From: Nocardiopsis sp. FIRDI 009
GTDB lineage: Bacteria; Actinomycetota; Actinomycetes; Streptosporangiales; Streptosporangiaceae
NCBI RefSeq assembly: GCF_003386285.1
Contig: NZ_QPNC01000012.1
Coordinates: 1 to 64,000, forward strand
DNA: 64,000 nucleotides
Reading direction: 5' to 3'
Part shown: positions 44,793-53,284 of the stretch, in pieces
Position numbering within the stretch: position 1 is the stretch's first letter
Layout of the letters: each line of letters begins with the position of its first letter
The notes under the pieces: generated by a model
What the model saw: the letters and a program-made list of their open reading frames with translations, nothing else
Told to the model about the DNA's origin: nothing
Database searches by the model: none
Position numbers and translations under genes: made by a program

Positions 44793-46168
44793 GTGGCGAC
44801 CGTCTCTGACCGCTCGTCCCGCCTGCGCAGGGCGTCCCGGAACAGTTCGTCGTCCACGTCCGGGACGGCTCCGTAACGGCCGGTGAGGTAGCGCCGGGCC
44901 CGGTTGTCGTCGGAGCGCGGCTTGAAGTCGCTGAGCGGGTAGAGGGTGGTCGCCCCCTCGTCGCCCTTCTCCACGAACCAGATGTGGTCGCGTTTGAGGA
45001 CCTCCTCGCCGCGGATCCGACCGAGGAGGGCGGCGTCGTGGCTGGTGAAGACGAGTTGGGCGCCCTTGGGGTTGTGCCGCTCGTCCCGGAAGAGGGAGAT
45101 GATCCGCGCCGAGAGGTAGGGGTGCAGGCTGGCGTCGATCTCGTCGATGACGAAGACACCGCCGGTCTCCAGGACCCGCTGCGCCTCGAACCCGACGGCG
45201 GCCAGGGTGCGCGTGCCCAGAGACTCCTCGCCCCACACGAGCGGCTGAACGTCCCCCTCACCCTCATGGTGGAACAGGAGTATCGGTCCAGCTGTACTCG
45301 TGTAGGGATCCATGACTGGGAGCAAGTAGCCAAGGGGCTTCCCCGAACCCGTGGCCGTGTGGACGACGACGTCATCCCCCCCGCGTGACCGGTGGGCCTC
45401 GTCGACGGCAAGCGCCCCTCCCACCCGACGTTTGAGGAACCTCACGAAATCCGAACCCCGGGAATCGTCCTCGAGCAACTCCACGCTTCGGACTCCGGTA
45501 CCGGCGGACACCAGCAGATCACCCAGTATCCGCATGTGCTCCTCCGTGGCTTCACCGTCCCGCAACCACCTCGGCGGCTCAGGACCCCGTTCCGCCGCGA
45601 ACACCACGTCCTTCGTGAACCACTGGTGAACGGGCAGCACCGCCTCCTGTTTGGCCTGGGCCGCGACGGTGAGGAAGAGCACGTTGGGCGCCGTGATCCC
45701 TTCGACCTGCCGGAGGTCCGACGACACGCCGTCCCCGAAGCCGAACTCGGCCCCCTCCCTCTCGAACACCACGCGTTTACGCCGCTTGGGGTAGGCGTAC
45801 AGCCACTCCTCGGCCACGTGTTCGTCGTCGACGGAGAAACCGTACATGTGGCGCACACCGTCGAGCATGAGGTCCACCACGAAGGTCGACGGCTCCTGAC
45901 GTGAGTGCGAGTCCAACTCGAAGGGGTGCCTCCGCATCCCCCCACCCGGCTCGTTCACTCGGAAGGACCACTGGACGGTGTTCCTCATGAACGAGAGCGC
46001 GTCGAGGACGTTCGACTTGCCCGAGGCGTTGGCTCCGAAGATCCCCGCGACGGTGGTGGCCTCCCAGTCGGCCTCCTCGGGTCGGGCGTCGTCGTAGACC
46101 GGAGTGAGGAGGAGTTGCTGCTCCTCGCGGATGGACTTGTGGTTCTCCACGCGGAAACTCAGTAGCAT
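44789..46168 (-). CDS. AAA15/AAA21-type ATPase of an RloB-linked defence module
   Basis: 459 residues from ATG 46168 (GGGGAGG 6 bp before); the frame to 46294 would run through a palindrome and is rejected. ABC-type head domain: Walker A GANASGKS (45-52), signature-like GEESLGTRTL (313-322), Walker B GVFVIDEID (337-345), D-loop SLHP, His switch TSHD (375-378). The central part is variable. It resembles OLD/RloA-type ATPases, which sense phage components and gate a nuclease partner. It is visibly less GC-rich than its neighbours, suggesting transfer. Confidence 0.92.
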   Translation of the reverse strand: MLLSFRVENHKSIREEQQLLLTPVYDDARPEEADWEATTVAGIFGANASGKSNVLDALSFMRNTVQWSFRVNEPGGGMRRHPFELDSHSRQEPSTFVVDLMLDGVRHMYGFSVDDEHVAEEWLYAYPKRRKRVVFEREGAEFGFGDGVSSDLRQVEGITAPNVLFLTVAAQAKQEAVLPVHQWFTKDVVFAAERGPEPPRWLRDGEATEEHMRILGDLLVSAGTGVRSVELLEDDSRGSDFVRFLKRRVGGALAVDEAHRSRGGDDVVVHTATGSGKPLGYLLPVMDPYTSTAGPILLFHHEGEGDVQPLVWGEESLGTRTLAAVGFEAQRVLETGGVFVIDEIDASLHPYLSARIISLFRDERHNPKGAQLVFTSHDAALLGRIRGEEVLKRDHIWFVEKGDEGATTLYPLSDFKPRSDDNRARRYLTGRYGAVPDVDDELFRDALRRRDERSETVAT

Positions 46169-46235
46169 GACGGACCTCCCCCTCATGAACAGACGGCTTC
46201 GAGGCTTCTCGTGTGGAAAACCCACGCACCTGAAG

Positions 46236-46258
46236 TATGCCAACTCAGGGTTGGCATA
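46236..46258. promoter_or_regulatory. Perfect 9-bp inverted repeat upstream of the AAA-RloB operon
   Basis: TATGCCAAC, loop TCAGG, GTTGGCATA. It is AT-rich compared with the surroundings and sits 67 bp upstream of the ATPase ATG, where an operator or promoter would lie. On the minus strand CATACT overlaps the distal arm and could be a -10 box. No regulator gene is adjacent, so the binding protein is unknown. Confidence 0.6.
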
Positions 46259-46312
46259 AACGCGCGCCCGGGTCCGACGGTCGGAGCCGGGCACACGGCG
46301 CCGGGTGGGAAC

Positions 46313-46975
46313 TCAGACACCCGCCAACGTCCGGTCGCGGGACTCGTCGTCGGACGCCGGGCGCGGTCCCCGCTCGGTGCTCAGCAGCGGGCGCAGCGGG
46401 TCGATCCGCGCGAGCCGTTCCACGAGCGCGGTCAACGGGCGGGCCAGGGCGAGGGAGACCACCGTGGCCACGAGCGCGCCGACGAGGAGGCCGACGGTCA
46501 CGTCGTGGGGGTAGTGGACGCCGACGACGACGCGGGAGAACGCTTCGACGGCCGCGAAGACGGCGACCACGACGGCGATGCGGCGCCAGGCGATGATGAG
46601 GGCGGCGGCGCAGGCGCCCGCGATGGCGGCGTGGTTGCTCGGGAAGGACCAGTCACCGGCGGGCGGGCAGGCGGCGACGGCGGGTAGGTCGGGCATCGCC
46701 TGGCAGGGGCGCTGCTGCTCGACCACCTCCTTGAGCGAACCGTTGACCAGGTAGGCGATGACCGTGGCGACGGGGGCGAACAGCGCCAGGCCGACCGTGC
46801 GGGCGTCGACGGAGCGCGCCCTCCACCATGAGGCGACGAACAGCAGCGCGAACACGCCGAGGAACAGCTCGGTGCCCACGTCGAAGGCGTACTGCGCCCA
46901 GGGGTCGAGTTCCGCGACCGCGCCGACCACGGCCCGCGACCATCCGGCGCTGATGGCGAGGATCTCCGAGACCAT
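46313..46975 (-). CDS. PAP2-family phosphatase
   Basis: 220 residues from ATG 46975 (GGAGAGAG just before). Five or six membrane spans. The three PAP2 motifs are complete: KEVVEQQRP, SFPSNHA and SRVVVGVHYPHD. It probably dephosphorylates a membrane phospholipid or undecaprenyl pyrophosphate at the outer face, but the substrate is not fixed by sequence. Two cysteines flank the second motif (RPCQAMPDLPAVAACPP), a likely extracellular disulphide. Confidence 0.92.
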   Translation of the reverse strand: MVSEILAISAGWSRAVVGAVAELDPWAQYAFDVGTELFLGVFALLFVASWWRARSVDARTVGLALFAPVATVIAYLVNGSLKEVVEQQRPCQAMPDLPAVAACPPAGDWSFPSNHAAIAGACAAALIIAWRRIAVVVAVFAAVEAFSRVVVGVHYPHDVTVGLLVGALVATVVSLALARPLTALVERLARIDPLRPLLSTERGPRPASDDESRDRTLAGV

Positions 46976-47230
46976 CTCTCTCCATAGGGGTCGATCGGGG
47001 AAGAACCGCAACGCTTGGGGGAAAGCTGGACAGCCGAAAAGCGACCAACAGGTGACGGGATTCCCACGGGAGGATGAATGGAAGGCCCTCATCCTGCCAT
47101 CGACAACGACCGGTTCGCGCCCTCCACGGCGTGACATCGACGAAGGAGTCAGGTGATCCCGACCAAAGACGGTGACCTACCGGTGAGTAGCTTTGGTGGC
47201 GTACACCTTTCTCCACCTACTGGAGTCGGC

Positions 47231-47713
47231 ATGACCACGAACTTCACCACCGCGGACCTCATCGACGACCACGGCGACACCCTGCGCAGCTGCTCCACGC
47301 AGTTCCGGCGGTTCGGCGGCCGCGCCCGTTTCTCCGGTCCCATCCGCACCGTCAGGTGCCATGAGGACAACGGCCTGGTCAAGCAGCTCCTCAACACCCC
47401 CGGCGACGGCGCGGTGCTGGTCGTGGACGGCGGCGGCTCCCTGCGTTCGGCCCTGATGGGCGACATGATCGCCGAGGCGGCCGTGGCCAACGGCTGGGCG
47501 GGGGTGGTGATCCACGGCGCCGTCCGCGACACCGTCGCGCTGGGCGGGCTCGACCTGGGGGTGAAGGCCCTGGGCTCCAACCCGCGCAAGTCCGCCAAGG
47601 ACGCCGCCGGCCGGCTGGACGTCCCGGTCACCTTCGGGGACGTCACCTTCGTGCCGGGCGAGTGGCTCTACAGCGACGAGGACGGGATCGTCGTCAACGC
47701 CGAACGCGTGTAG
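47231..47713 (+). CDS. RraA-like protein / HMG aldolase family
   Basis: 160 residues from ATG 47231 (CTGGAG before it). Conserved core: [23 protein letters not shown] and [19 protein letters not shown], with the Arg/Asp metal and substrate pocket (G-x-x-R-D). This family includes the RNase E inhibitor RraA and divalent-metal aldolases for 4-hydroxy-4-methyl-2-oxoglutarate. Full RraA-length but without adjacent catabolic genes, so the role is open. It diverges from the PAP2 gene. Confidence 0.9.
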   Translation: MTTNFTTADLIDDHGDTLRSCSTQFRRFGGRARFSGPIRTVRCHEDNGLVKQLLNTPGDGAVLVVDGGGSLRSALMGDMIAEAAVANGWAGVVIHGAVRDTVALGGLDLGVKALGSNPRKSAKDAAGRLDVPVTFGDVTFVPGEWLYSDEDGIVVNAERV

Positions 47714-47721
47714 ACAGCGGA

Positions 47722-47754
47722 GCGGGGCGCCGGGTACGGCGCCCGGCGCCCCGC
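47722..47754. terminator. 13-bp-stem hairpin after the rraA-like gene
   Basis: GCGGGGCGCCGGG (47722-47734) pairs perfectly with CCCGGCGCCCCGC (47742-47754) over a 7-nt loop, 8 bp past the stop. Confidence 0.75.
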
Positions 47755-47846
47755 GCGAACCGGCCCCGCACGACCGCACCCGCCTGCCCCTCGGGGGGCG
47801 ACGGGCGCGACCGGGCCCGAGCCGGGCGTCCGGCCCGCGTCACCCC

Positions 47847-48692
47847 TCAGGGCACGGACACCGACGCCAGGATCGCGTCGAGGTCGGCGGTGGTGACCTC
47901 GTCCTCGGTGGACGCGCTCGACTCGTTGACTATCAGGGACAGCACCGTGAAGTTCAGCGCCCCCGTGTCGACGACCAGCATGGAACCGTCCAGCGACGCC
48001 GAGAACCGCAGATCGAGCCGCGTGGCGTCGGGGCTCCCGGGAACCTCGTAGGGCTCGGCGGCGTCCTCGTCCCACTCGTTGAAGCGTCCGAGGAGAACGC
48101 GGTAGGCGTTCGCCGTGTCCACGCTGTCCAGCTGCACGTTGTTGGCCGCGCTGAGGGTCACGCTGGCGTAGGCGACGATCGTGCCGTCGGTCCGGGTCAG
48201 CGCGTACACGGTCTCGGGCCCGTTCCTCGTCATGGACATGTCCTCGGGCAGGGACTCCAGCGGCTCCCATCCGGCGGGGAGGTCGAACGCGATGCCTTCG
48301 GCCTCCACCGTCGGGCCGTCCAGGGCCACGGCGCCGGGCCCGGCGGAGCCGTCCGCCGCCTCGGCGGCCGTGTCGGCGCCGTCCGCGACGGCCGGTGACT
48401 CGTCAGCGCGGTTCTCCCGCACCGCCTCCGACGACGGCGCGATGCCCGCCCCGGCCCGGACCGCGCCGAACACGAACCCGCCGCCGGCGGCGGCCAGGAG
48501 CACGACGAGCGCCCCACCGGTGAGGAGCCACGTCGGCGCCGGACGTCGGCCTCGGGGGCGCGGCCGGTCCGGCGCCCCCGGCGGCCGCGTAGCGCCGGGC
48601 GCGGGCGGAGGAGGGGTAGCGGGCGGTGGTGCGGCCCCCGCACGGGGTGGCTGGGTGTACGGGGGCGGGGGAGGAGGGGTCTTTCCGTTCAC
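47847..48692 (-). CDS. Single-pass membrane protein with extracellular domain, unknown function
   Basis: 281 residues from GTG 48692. The first 50 residues are Pro/Ala-rich (PPPPPPYTQPPRAGAAPPP), cytoplasmic. One span follows at about 54-74 (WLLTGGALVVLLAAAGGGFV), then an Ala/Asp linker and a folded outer domain (AEGIAFDLPAGWEPLESL, FNEWDEDAAEPYEV, LVVDTGALNFTVLSLI). This resembles the many lipoprotein LpqN-like or DUF-type stress sensors of actinobacteria, but I cannot name a family. It is 47 bp after the prim-pol gene. Confidence 0.72.
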   Translation of the reverse strand: MNGKTPPPPPPYTQPPRAGAAPPPATPPPPAPGATRPPGAPDRPRPRGRRPAPTWLLTGGALVVLLAAAGGGFVFGAVRAGAGIAPSSEAVRENRADESPAVADGADTAAEAADGSAGPGAVALDGPTVEAEGIAFDLPAGWEPLESLPEDMSMTRNGPETVYALTRTDGTIVAYASVTLSAANNVQLDSVDTANAYRVLLGRFNEWDEDAAEPYEVPGSPDATRLDLRFSASLDGSMLVVDTGALNFTVLSLIVNESSASTEDEVTTADLDAILASVSVP

Positions 48693-48739
48693 CCGGACGA
48701 ACCTACGCCATGACCCGCCTCCTCCCCACTCCGGTCGGG

Positions 48740-49402
48740 TCAGCGGCCGTTCCTGGCGAACTCCTCGCTCGCGTCCGACAGGATGTCGAGCACCGCGATC
48801 GGGTCCGGCAGCGGGACCGATCCCCCCTCGTCGTAGGGGGCCCGGATCCAGGTCACCCGGCCGCCGGAGGGCAGCACCGACGGCGCGCCCAGGACGAAGC
48901 TGTCGCGGCAGTGCCACCGCAGGCCGGGGGTCTCCTCCACCGTCTCGGGGACGCAGTCCAGGTGGCACGACCACCACTCGTCCTCGTCGGCCGACGAGCG
49001 CGTCGCCACGAAGAACAGGTACCGCGACGACTCCACCGCCGCGACCGGCCCCGCCGGGACACCGGCGTGGCTCATCCGCGCCAGCGCCATCACACCGGCC
49101 TCGCGCGGCACGTCGAACACGTCGAAGACCCGCCCGGTCGGCAGGATCACGTTCGCGTCGGGGGAGGCGGTCCACCAGCGGCGGATGGCGTCGGTGTCGG
49201 TGCTCGCCTCCACGCCCCACGCCATGGTGACCGGATGCGCCGCGGGGTCAGGGCAGCCCATCCGGTCGCAGGTGCACGCCCGGTCCGCACCGGGCGCGGT
49301 CCCGCGCACGACCGGCCAGCCCAGCCGTGCGTAGCGGAGCGCGGACTCCATCATGTTCTCGGTCGTGTGCCGCCTTCTGCGTCGATACAGCACACCTGCC
49401 AT
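48740..49402 (-). CDS. Stand-alone primase-polymerase (prim-pol-like) domain protein
   Basis: 220 residues from ATG 49402; a second ATG pair follows about 15 codons on. ALRYARLGWPVVRGTAPGAD, then ACTCDRMGCPDPAAHP (a Cys-rich knot as in prim-pol N-domains) and RRWWTASPDANVILPTGRVFDVFDVP. In replicative members the last motif contains D-x-D for catalysis; here it is DVFDVP. Such short solo versions are common in Streptomyces and relatives without replication genes nearby, so polymerase activity is doubtful. Confidence 0.78.
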   Translation of the reverse strand: MAGVLYRRRRRHTTENMMESALRYARLGWPVVRGTAPGADRACTCDRMGCPDPAAHPVTMAWGVEASTDTDAIRRWWTASPDANVILPTGRVFDVFDVPREAGVMALARMSHAGVPAGPVAAVESSRYLFFVATRSSADEDEWWSCHLDCVPETVEETPGLRWHCRDSFVLGAPSVLPSGGRVTWIRAPYDEGGSVPLPDPIAVLDILSDASEEFARNGR

Positions 49403-49496
49403 GGAGCCCCCCGGTGGTCGTACGTGTCCAGACGCGGCCGGTGGCTGGTGACCCGACGCCCGGCGGCCGCGACCGGAGACGAAGGGGCCCGGTCCC

Positions 49497-50495
49497 TCAC
49501 CGCAGCAGGCGTGCCGCCTCGGTCGCCCAGTACGTGAGGATCTGCTCGGCCCCCGCCCTGCGGTAGGAGGTGAGCGTCTCGACGATGACGCGCTCACGGT
49601 CGAGCCAACCGCGCTCCGCCGCCGCCTCGATCATCGCGTATTCGCCGCTGACCTGGTAGGCCGACACGGGTACCGGCGAGGACTCGGCGACCTTGGCGAC
49701 GATGTCGAGGTAGGCCAGTCCCGGTTTGACCATCACCATGTCGGCGCCCTCGGCGACGTCCAGGGCCACCTCGCGCAGCGCCTCGCGCGCGTTGGCGGGG
49801 TCCTGCTGGTAGCCGGAGCGGTCCCCGAACCGGGGCGCGCCCTCGGCCGCCTCCCGGAACGGGCCGTAGAAGGCGGACGCGTACTTGGCGGCGTAGGCGA
49901 GGATCGGCACCCCGGTGTGCCCGGCGCCGTCGAGACCGGCGCGGATCGCCGCGACCTGACCGTCCATCATCCCGCTCGGCGCGACGACGGCGGCGCCCGC
50001 CTCGGCCTGGGCCGCCGCGATGGACGCGTACCGCTCCAGGGTCAGGTCGTTGTCCACCTGCCCGTCGGTCATCAGCGGGCCGCAGTGGCCGTGCGAGGTG
50101 TACTCGCACAGGCACAGGTCCGCCATGACCACGATGTCGACGCCGACCTCGGCCGACAGGTCCCGCAGGGCCACCTGCACGATCCCGTCCGGGTCGTCGG
50201 CCGCCGAGCCGCGCTCGTCCTTGTGCGCGGGGATGCCGAAGAGCATCAGGGCGCCGACGCCCGCCTCGGCCGCGGCGACGGCGGCCTCGCGCAGACTGTC
50301 GCGCGTGTGCTGCACCTGGCCGGGCATGGAGGAGATCGGCGCCGGTTCGGTGAGCCCCTCCTTGACGAACATCGGCAGGATGAGGTTCTCCGGAAGCACG
50401 CGGGTCTCCGCGACGAGGCGGCGCAGCGCGGCGCCCCGGCGCAGTCGGCGCGGTCGGGCCGCGGGGAACTCGGCGTCGTGGCCGGAGAGGGTCAT
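49497..50495 (-). CDS. hemB: Delta-aminolevulinic acid dehydratase (porphobilinogen synthase)
   Basis: 332 residues. Active-site lysines lie in ILAYAAKYASAFYGPF and MVMVKPGLAYLDIV, the Schiff-base Lys region. The metal loop DLCLCEYTSHGHCG keeps the three cysteines of the zinc-dependent class. It condenses two 5-aminolevulinates to porphobilinogen. It lies 36 bp after the cobA/hemD gene, last of the hem cluster. Confidence 0.97.
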   Translation of the reverse strand: MTLSGHDAEFPAARPRRLRRGAALRRLVAETRVLPENLILPMFVKEGLTEPAPISSMPGQVQHTRDSLREAAVAAAEAGVGALMLFGIPAHKDERGSAADDPDGIVQVALRDLSAEVGVDIVVMADLCLCEYTSHGHCGPLMTDGQVDNDLTLERYASIAAAQAEAGAAVVAPSGMMDGQVAAIRAGLDGAGHTGVPILAYAAKYASAFYGPFREAAEGAPRFGDRSGYQQDPANAREALREVALDVAEGADMVMVKPGLAYLDIVAKVAESSPVPVSAYQVSGEYAMIEAAAERGWLDRERVIVETLTSYRRAGAEQILTYWATEAARLLR

Positions 50496-50531
50496 GTGGG
50501 GACTCCCGGATGGTCGGCGGTGGTGGGCGGC

Positions 50532-52220
50532 TCAGAGCTTGCGGCGGCGGCCGCGGCGCTTCTGGCTCGGCTTCAGGACGGGCTTGCCCGCCTCGATCGC
50601 CTCACGCCGCTTGGCGGCACCGTACTCCGAAAGCGCCTCCACGAGGGCCGAAACGGAGGGTTTGGCCGCGACGACGTCGACGCGCAGACCGAACTCGATC
50701 GCGGTCTTCTCCGTCTCCGGGCCGATGACGGCGATGACGGTCGTGTTGTGCGGCTTGCCCGCGATGCCGACGAGGTTGCGCACCGTGGAGGAGGAGGTGA
50801 ACAGCACGGCGTCGAACCCGCCGCCCTTGATCGCCTCGCGGATCGGCGCGGGCGGCGGGGCGGCGCGCACCGTGCGGTAGGCCGTGACGTCGTCGACCTC
50901 CCACCCGAGGTCGGTGAGCCCCGCCGACAGGGTTTCGGTGGCGATGTCGGCGCGCGGCAGCAGGACCCGCTCGATGGGGTCGATCTCGGCGTCGTAGGGC
51001 GGCCACACCGACACGAGTCCGGCGCTGGACTGCACGTCGTCGGGCGGCAGCAGGTCGGGCTGGATCCCGAAGTCCCGCACGGCCCTGGCCGTGGCGTCCC
51101 CGACGGCGGCGACCTTCACCCCGGCGAAGGCGCGCGCGTCGAGCCCGTAGGACTCCAGCCGCTCGCGGATCGCCCGGACCGCGTTGACCGAGGTGAACGC
51201 CACCCACTGGTACCGGCCGGTGACCAGACCCCGGACCGCGCGCTCCATCTGCTGCGGGGTGCGCGGCGGCTCCACGGAGATCGTGGGGACCTCCTCGGGC
51301 ACGGCGCCGTGGCCGCGCAGCTGCTCGGACAGGGCGGCGGCCTGCTCCTTGGTGCGCGGCACGAGAACGCGCCAGCCGAACAGCGACTGGGTCTCGTACC
51401 ACGACAGCTCACTCTGGCGGCTCACGGGCGCCCCGACGATCATCAGGGCGGGGGCGGTGAGGTGGTGGCCCTTGGCGTCCTTGGCCTTGAGCTCGGCGAC
51501 CAGCCGGTTGAGCGTCGAGGTGACCGTGGTCTGCCGGGTGGTGCCGCCCGCGCGCACGACCGCCACGGGTGTCGTCGGCGGGCGCCCGCCCGCGATGAGG
51601 GTCTTGCACAGCACGTCGATCCCGGGCCCCTGGTGCGCGGTGGTCTCCCCGGGCGGCGCGTCGGCGCCCAGGACGACCAGCGTGGCGTCGCTCGCCGCCG
51701 CCTCGTGCCAGTCGACCTCCGCGCCGCCGTGGTCGCGCGCGTTGAGCACGCGCACCTCGGGGTTGCCGTCGCCCAGCAGGGGGATGCCCGCGAAGGTCGG
51801 GACGGAGGTCACCGCGGAGATGCCCGGGACCACGTCGACGTCGATCCCGGCCTGGTGGCAGGCGGCGACCAGTTCGCCGCCCCGGCACCCGAAGAAGGGG
51901 TCGCCGGAGTACAGGCGCACCACGCGCTGGCCCTCGCGGGCGCGTGTGACGGCGAGGGCGTTGACGTCGCCGCCGCACTCGTCGGCCTGGATCACGGACA
52001 CGTCGTCGGAGCAGTGCGCGAGCAGCCCCTCGCGGAAACCGGCGAGCTCCTCCCGGGCCGGTTCGTTGAGGGTGATGACCACGTCGGCGCGGCGCAGCAT
52101 GTCGGCGCCGCGCAGCGTCAGCAGGTCGGCGCTGCCGGGGCCGGAACCGACCAGCGCCACGTGTCCGGACCGCGTTGCGGTGCGCGATTCCTCGGGCTGG
52201 GGGTTGGCGTTGGCGTTCAC
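50532..52220 (-). CDS. hemD: Uroporphyrinogen-III C-methyltransferase / uroporphyrinogen-III synthase fusion
   Basis: 562 residues from GTG 52220 (GAGGAG 7 bp before). The N-terminal half is a SAM-dependent CobA/CysG-type methylase: VALVGSGPGSADLLTLRGAD, VVRLYSGDPFFGCRG, VVPGISAVTSVP, then TPVAVVRAGGTTRQ. The C-terminal half (from about 290) is a HemD synthase: GWRVLVPRTKEQA, WVAFTSVNAVRAIRERL, FDAVLFTSSSTVRNL. The fusion serves both heme (synthase) and siroheme/B12 (methylase). Typical for actinobacterial hem operons. Confidence 0.94.
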   Translation of the reverse strand: MNANANPQPEESRTATRSGHVALVGSGPGSADLLTLRGADMLRRADVVITLNEPAREELAGFREGLLAHCSDDVSVIQADECGGDVNALAVTRAREGQRVVRLYSGDPFFGCRGGELVAACHQAGIDVDVVPGISAVTSVPTFAGIPLLGDGNPEVRVLNARDHGGAEVDWHEAAASDATLVVLGADAPPGETTAHQGPGIDVLCKTLIAGGRPPTTPVAVVRAGGTTRQTTVTSTLNRLVAELKAKDAKGHHLTAPALMIVGAPVSRQSELSWYETQSLFGWRVLVPRTKEQAAALSEQLRGHGAVPEEVPTISVEPPRTPQQMERAVRGLVTGRYQWVAFTSVNAVRAIRERLESYGLDARAFAGVKVAAVGDATARAVRDFGIQPDLLPPDDVQSSAGLVSVWPPYDAEIDPIERVLLPRADIATETLSAGLTDLGWEVDDVTAYRTVRAAPPPAPIREAIKGGGFDAVLFTSSSTVRNLVGIAGKPHNTTVIAVIGPETEKTAIEFGLRVDVVAAKPSVSALVEALSEYGAAKRREAIEAGKPVLKPSQKRRGRRRKL

Positions 52221-52324
52221 GTACTGGCTCCTCGTGTGTGGGTCGCCTGTCCCCGGAGGCGGCGGGGTCCGGGGCTGTGGCGGTGCGGCGGGACCGTGCG
52301 TGCGGGCGTCCCGCCGGCTGGCTC

Positions 52325-53284
52325 CTACTGGGTCTCGTCCCTCTCGGTGAAGGCCGCGGCGACGATGCCGTCGGCGCCCTCGGCGATCATCTCCCGTGCC
52401 AGGTCCCGGCCGAGATCGGCGGCGGTGGCCAGGTCCTCGGGCGAGTCGAGGTCGATCACCCGCTCCCGGCGCACGGCGGCGGAGCCGTCGGTGGCGACCA
52501 CGGCGGCGCGCAGCCGAAGCCGACCGTCGCCGTACTGGGCGTAGGCGCCGACCGGCGCGGCGCACCCCGCCTCCAGTTCGGCCAGCACGGTCCGCTCCGC
52601 GACGACCTCGGCCCGGGTGGGCGCGTGGTCGACGGCGGCGAGGTGGGCCAGGTCTCCCTCAGCGCGTTCGGTGGCGCACTCGACGGCGAGGGCGCCCTGG
52701 CCGGGCGCGGGCAGGACCTGTTCGGGTTCGAAGACCTCGGTGACGTCGTCGAGGCGGCCGACCCTGCCGAGCCCGGCGTAGGCCAGGACCACGGCGTCGA
52801 CCTCACCGGCGGCGATCTTGCCCAGGCGGGTCTCGGCGTTGCCGCGGATGGGAACGAAGGCGAGGTCGGGGCGGAGCGCGGCGAGCTGGGCGGCACGGCG
52901 CGGCGAGCCGGTGCCCACGCGCGCACCCGACGGCAGGTCGGCGAGCTTGAGGCCGTCGCGGGCGCACAGGGCGTCGCGCGGGTCGTCGCGCTCGGGGACG
53001 GCCACGAGCGCGAGACCGTCCACCGGGGCCGTGGGCAGGTCCTTGAGCGAGTGGACGGCGAAGTCGATGTTTCCGGCGCCGAGTTCGTCGCGCAGGGCGT
53101 TGACGAACACGCCGGTGCCGCCGAGCTGGGTCAGCTGGGCCTTGGTGACGTCGCCGAAGCTGGTGATGAGCACCAGCTCGACCGCCTGCCCGGTGCGCTC
53201 GGTGATCGCGTCCGCGACCATCTGGGACTGGGTGGTCGCCATCGTGCTGCGGCGGGTGCCGAGCCTGGCGGTGGTACCGGTCAT
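52325..53284 (-). CDS. hemC: Porphobilinogen deaminase (hydroxymethylbilane synthase)
   Basis: 319 residues. Start region LGTRRSTMATTQSQMVADAI, catalytic-loop FAVHSLKDLPT, RVGTGSPRRAAQL, and cofactor-attachment Cys241 in LEAGCAAPVGAYA, where the dipyrromethane is covalently bound. It polymerises four porphobilinogens. The ATG overlaps the hemA stop by 4 bp, so the two are coupled. Confidence 0.97.
   Translation of the reverse strand: MTGTTARLGTRRSTMATTQSQMVADAITERTGQAVELVLITSFGDVTKAQLTQLGGTGVFVNALRDELGAGNIDFAVHSLKDLPTAPVDGLALVAVPERDDPRDALCARDGLKLADLPSGARVGTGSPRRAAQLAALRPDLAFVPIRGNAETRLGKIAAGEVDAVVLAYAGLGRVGRLDDVTEVFEPEQVLPAPGQGALAVECATERAEGDLAHLAAVDHAPTRAEVVAERTVLAELEAGCAAPVGAYAQYGDGRLRLRAAVVATDGSAAVRRERVIDLDSPEDLATAADLGRDLAREMIAEGADGIVAAAFTERDETQ

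Noticed and set aside
46169..46294. Longer N-terminus of the AAA ATPase
   Set aside because: It would run through the 46236-46258 palindrome; ATG 46168 has a good SD and starts the conserved N-terminal strand.
49917..52544. 875-residue plus-strand ORF opposite hemB and cobA/hemD
   Set aside because: Antisense to clear enzymes; no recognisable domain and typical shadow composition.
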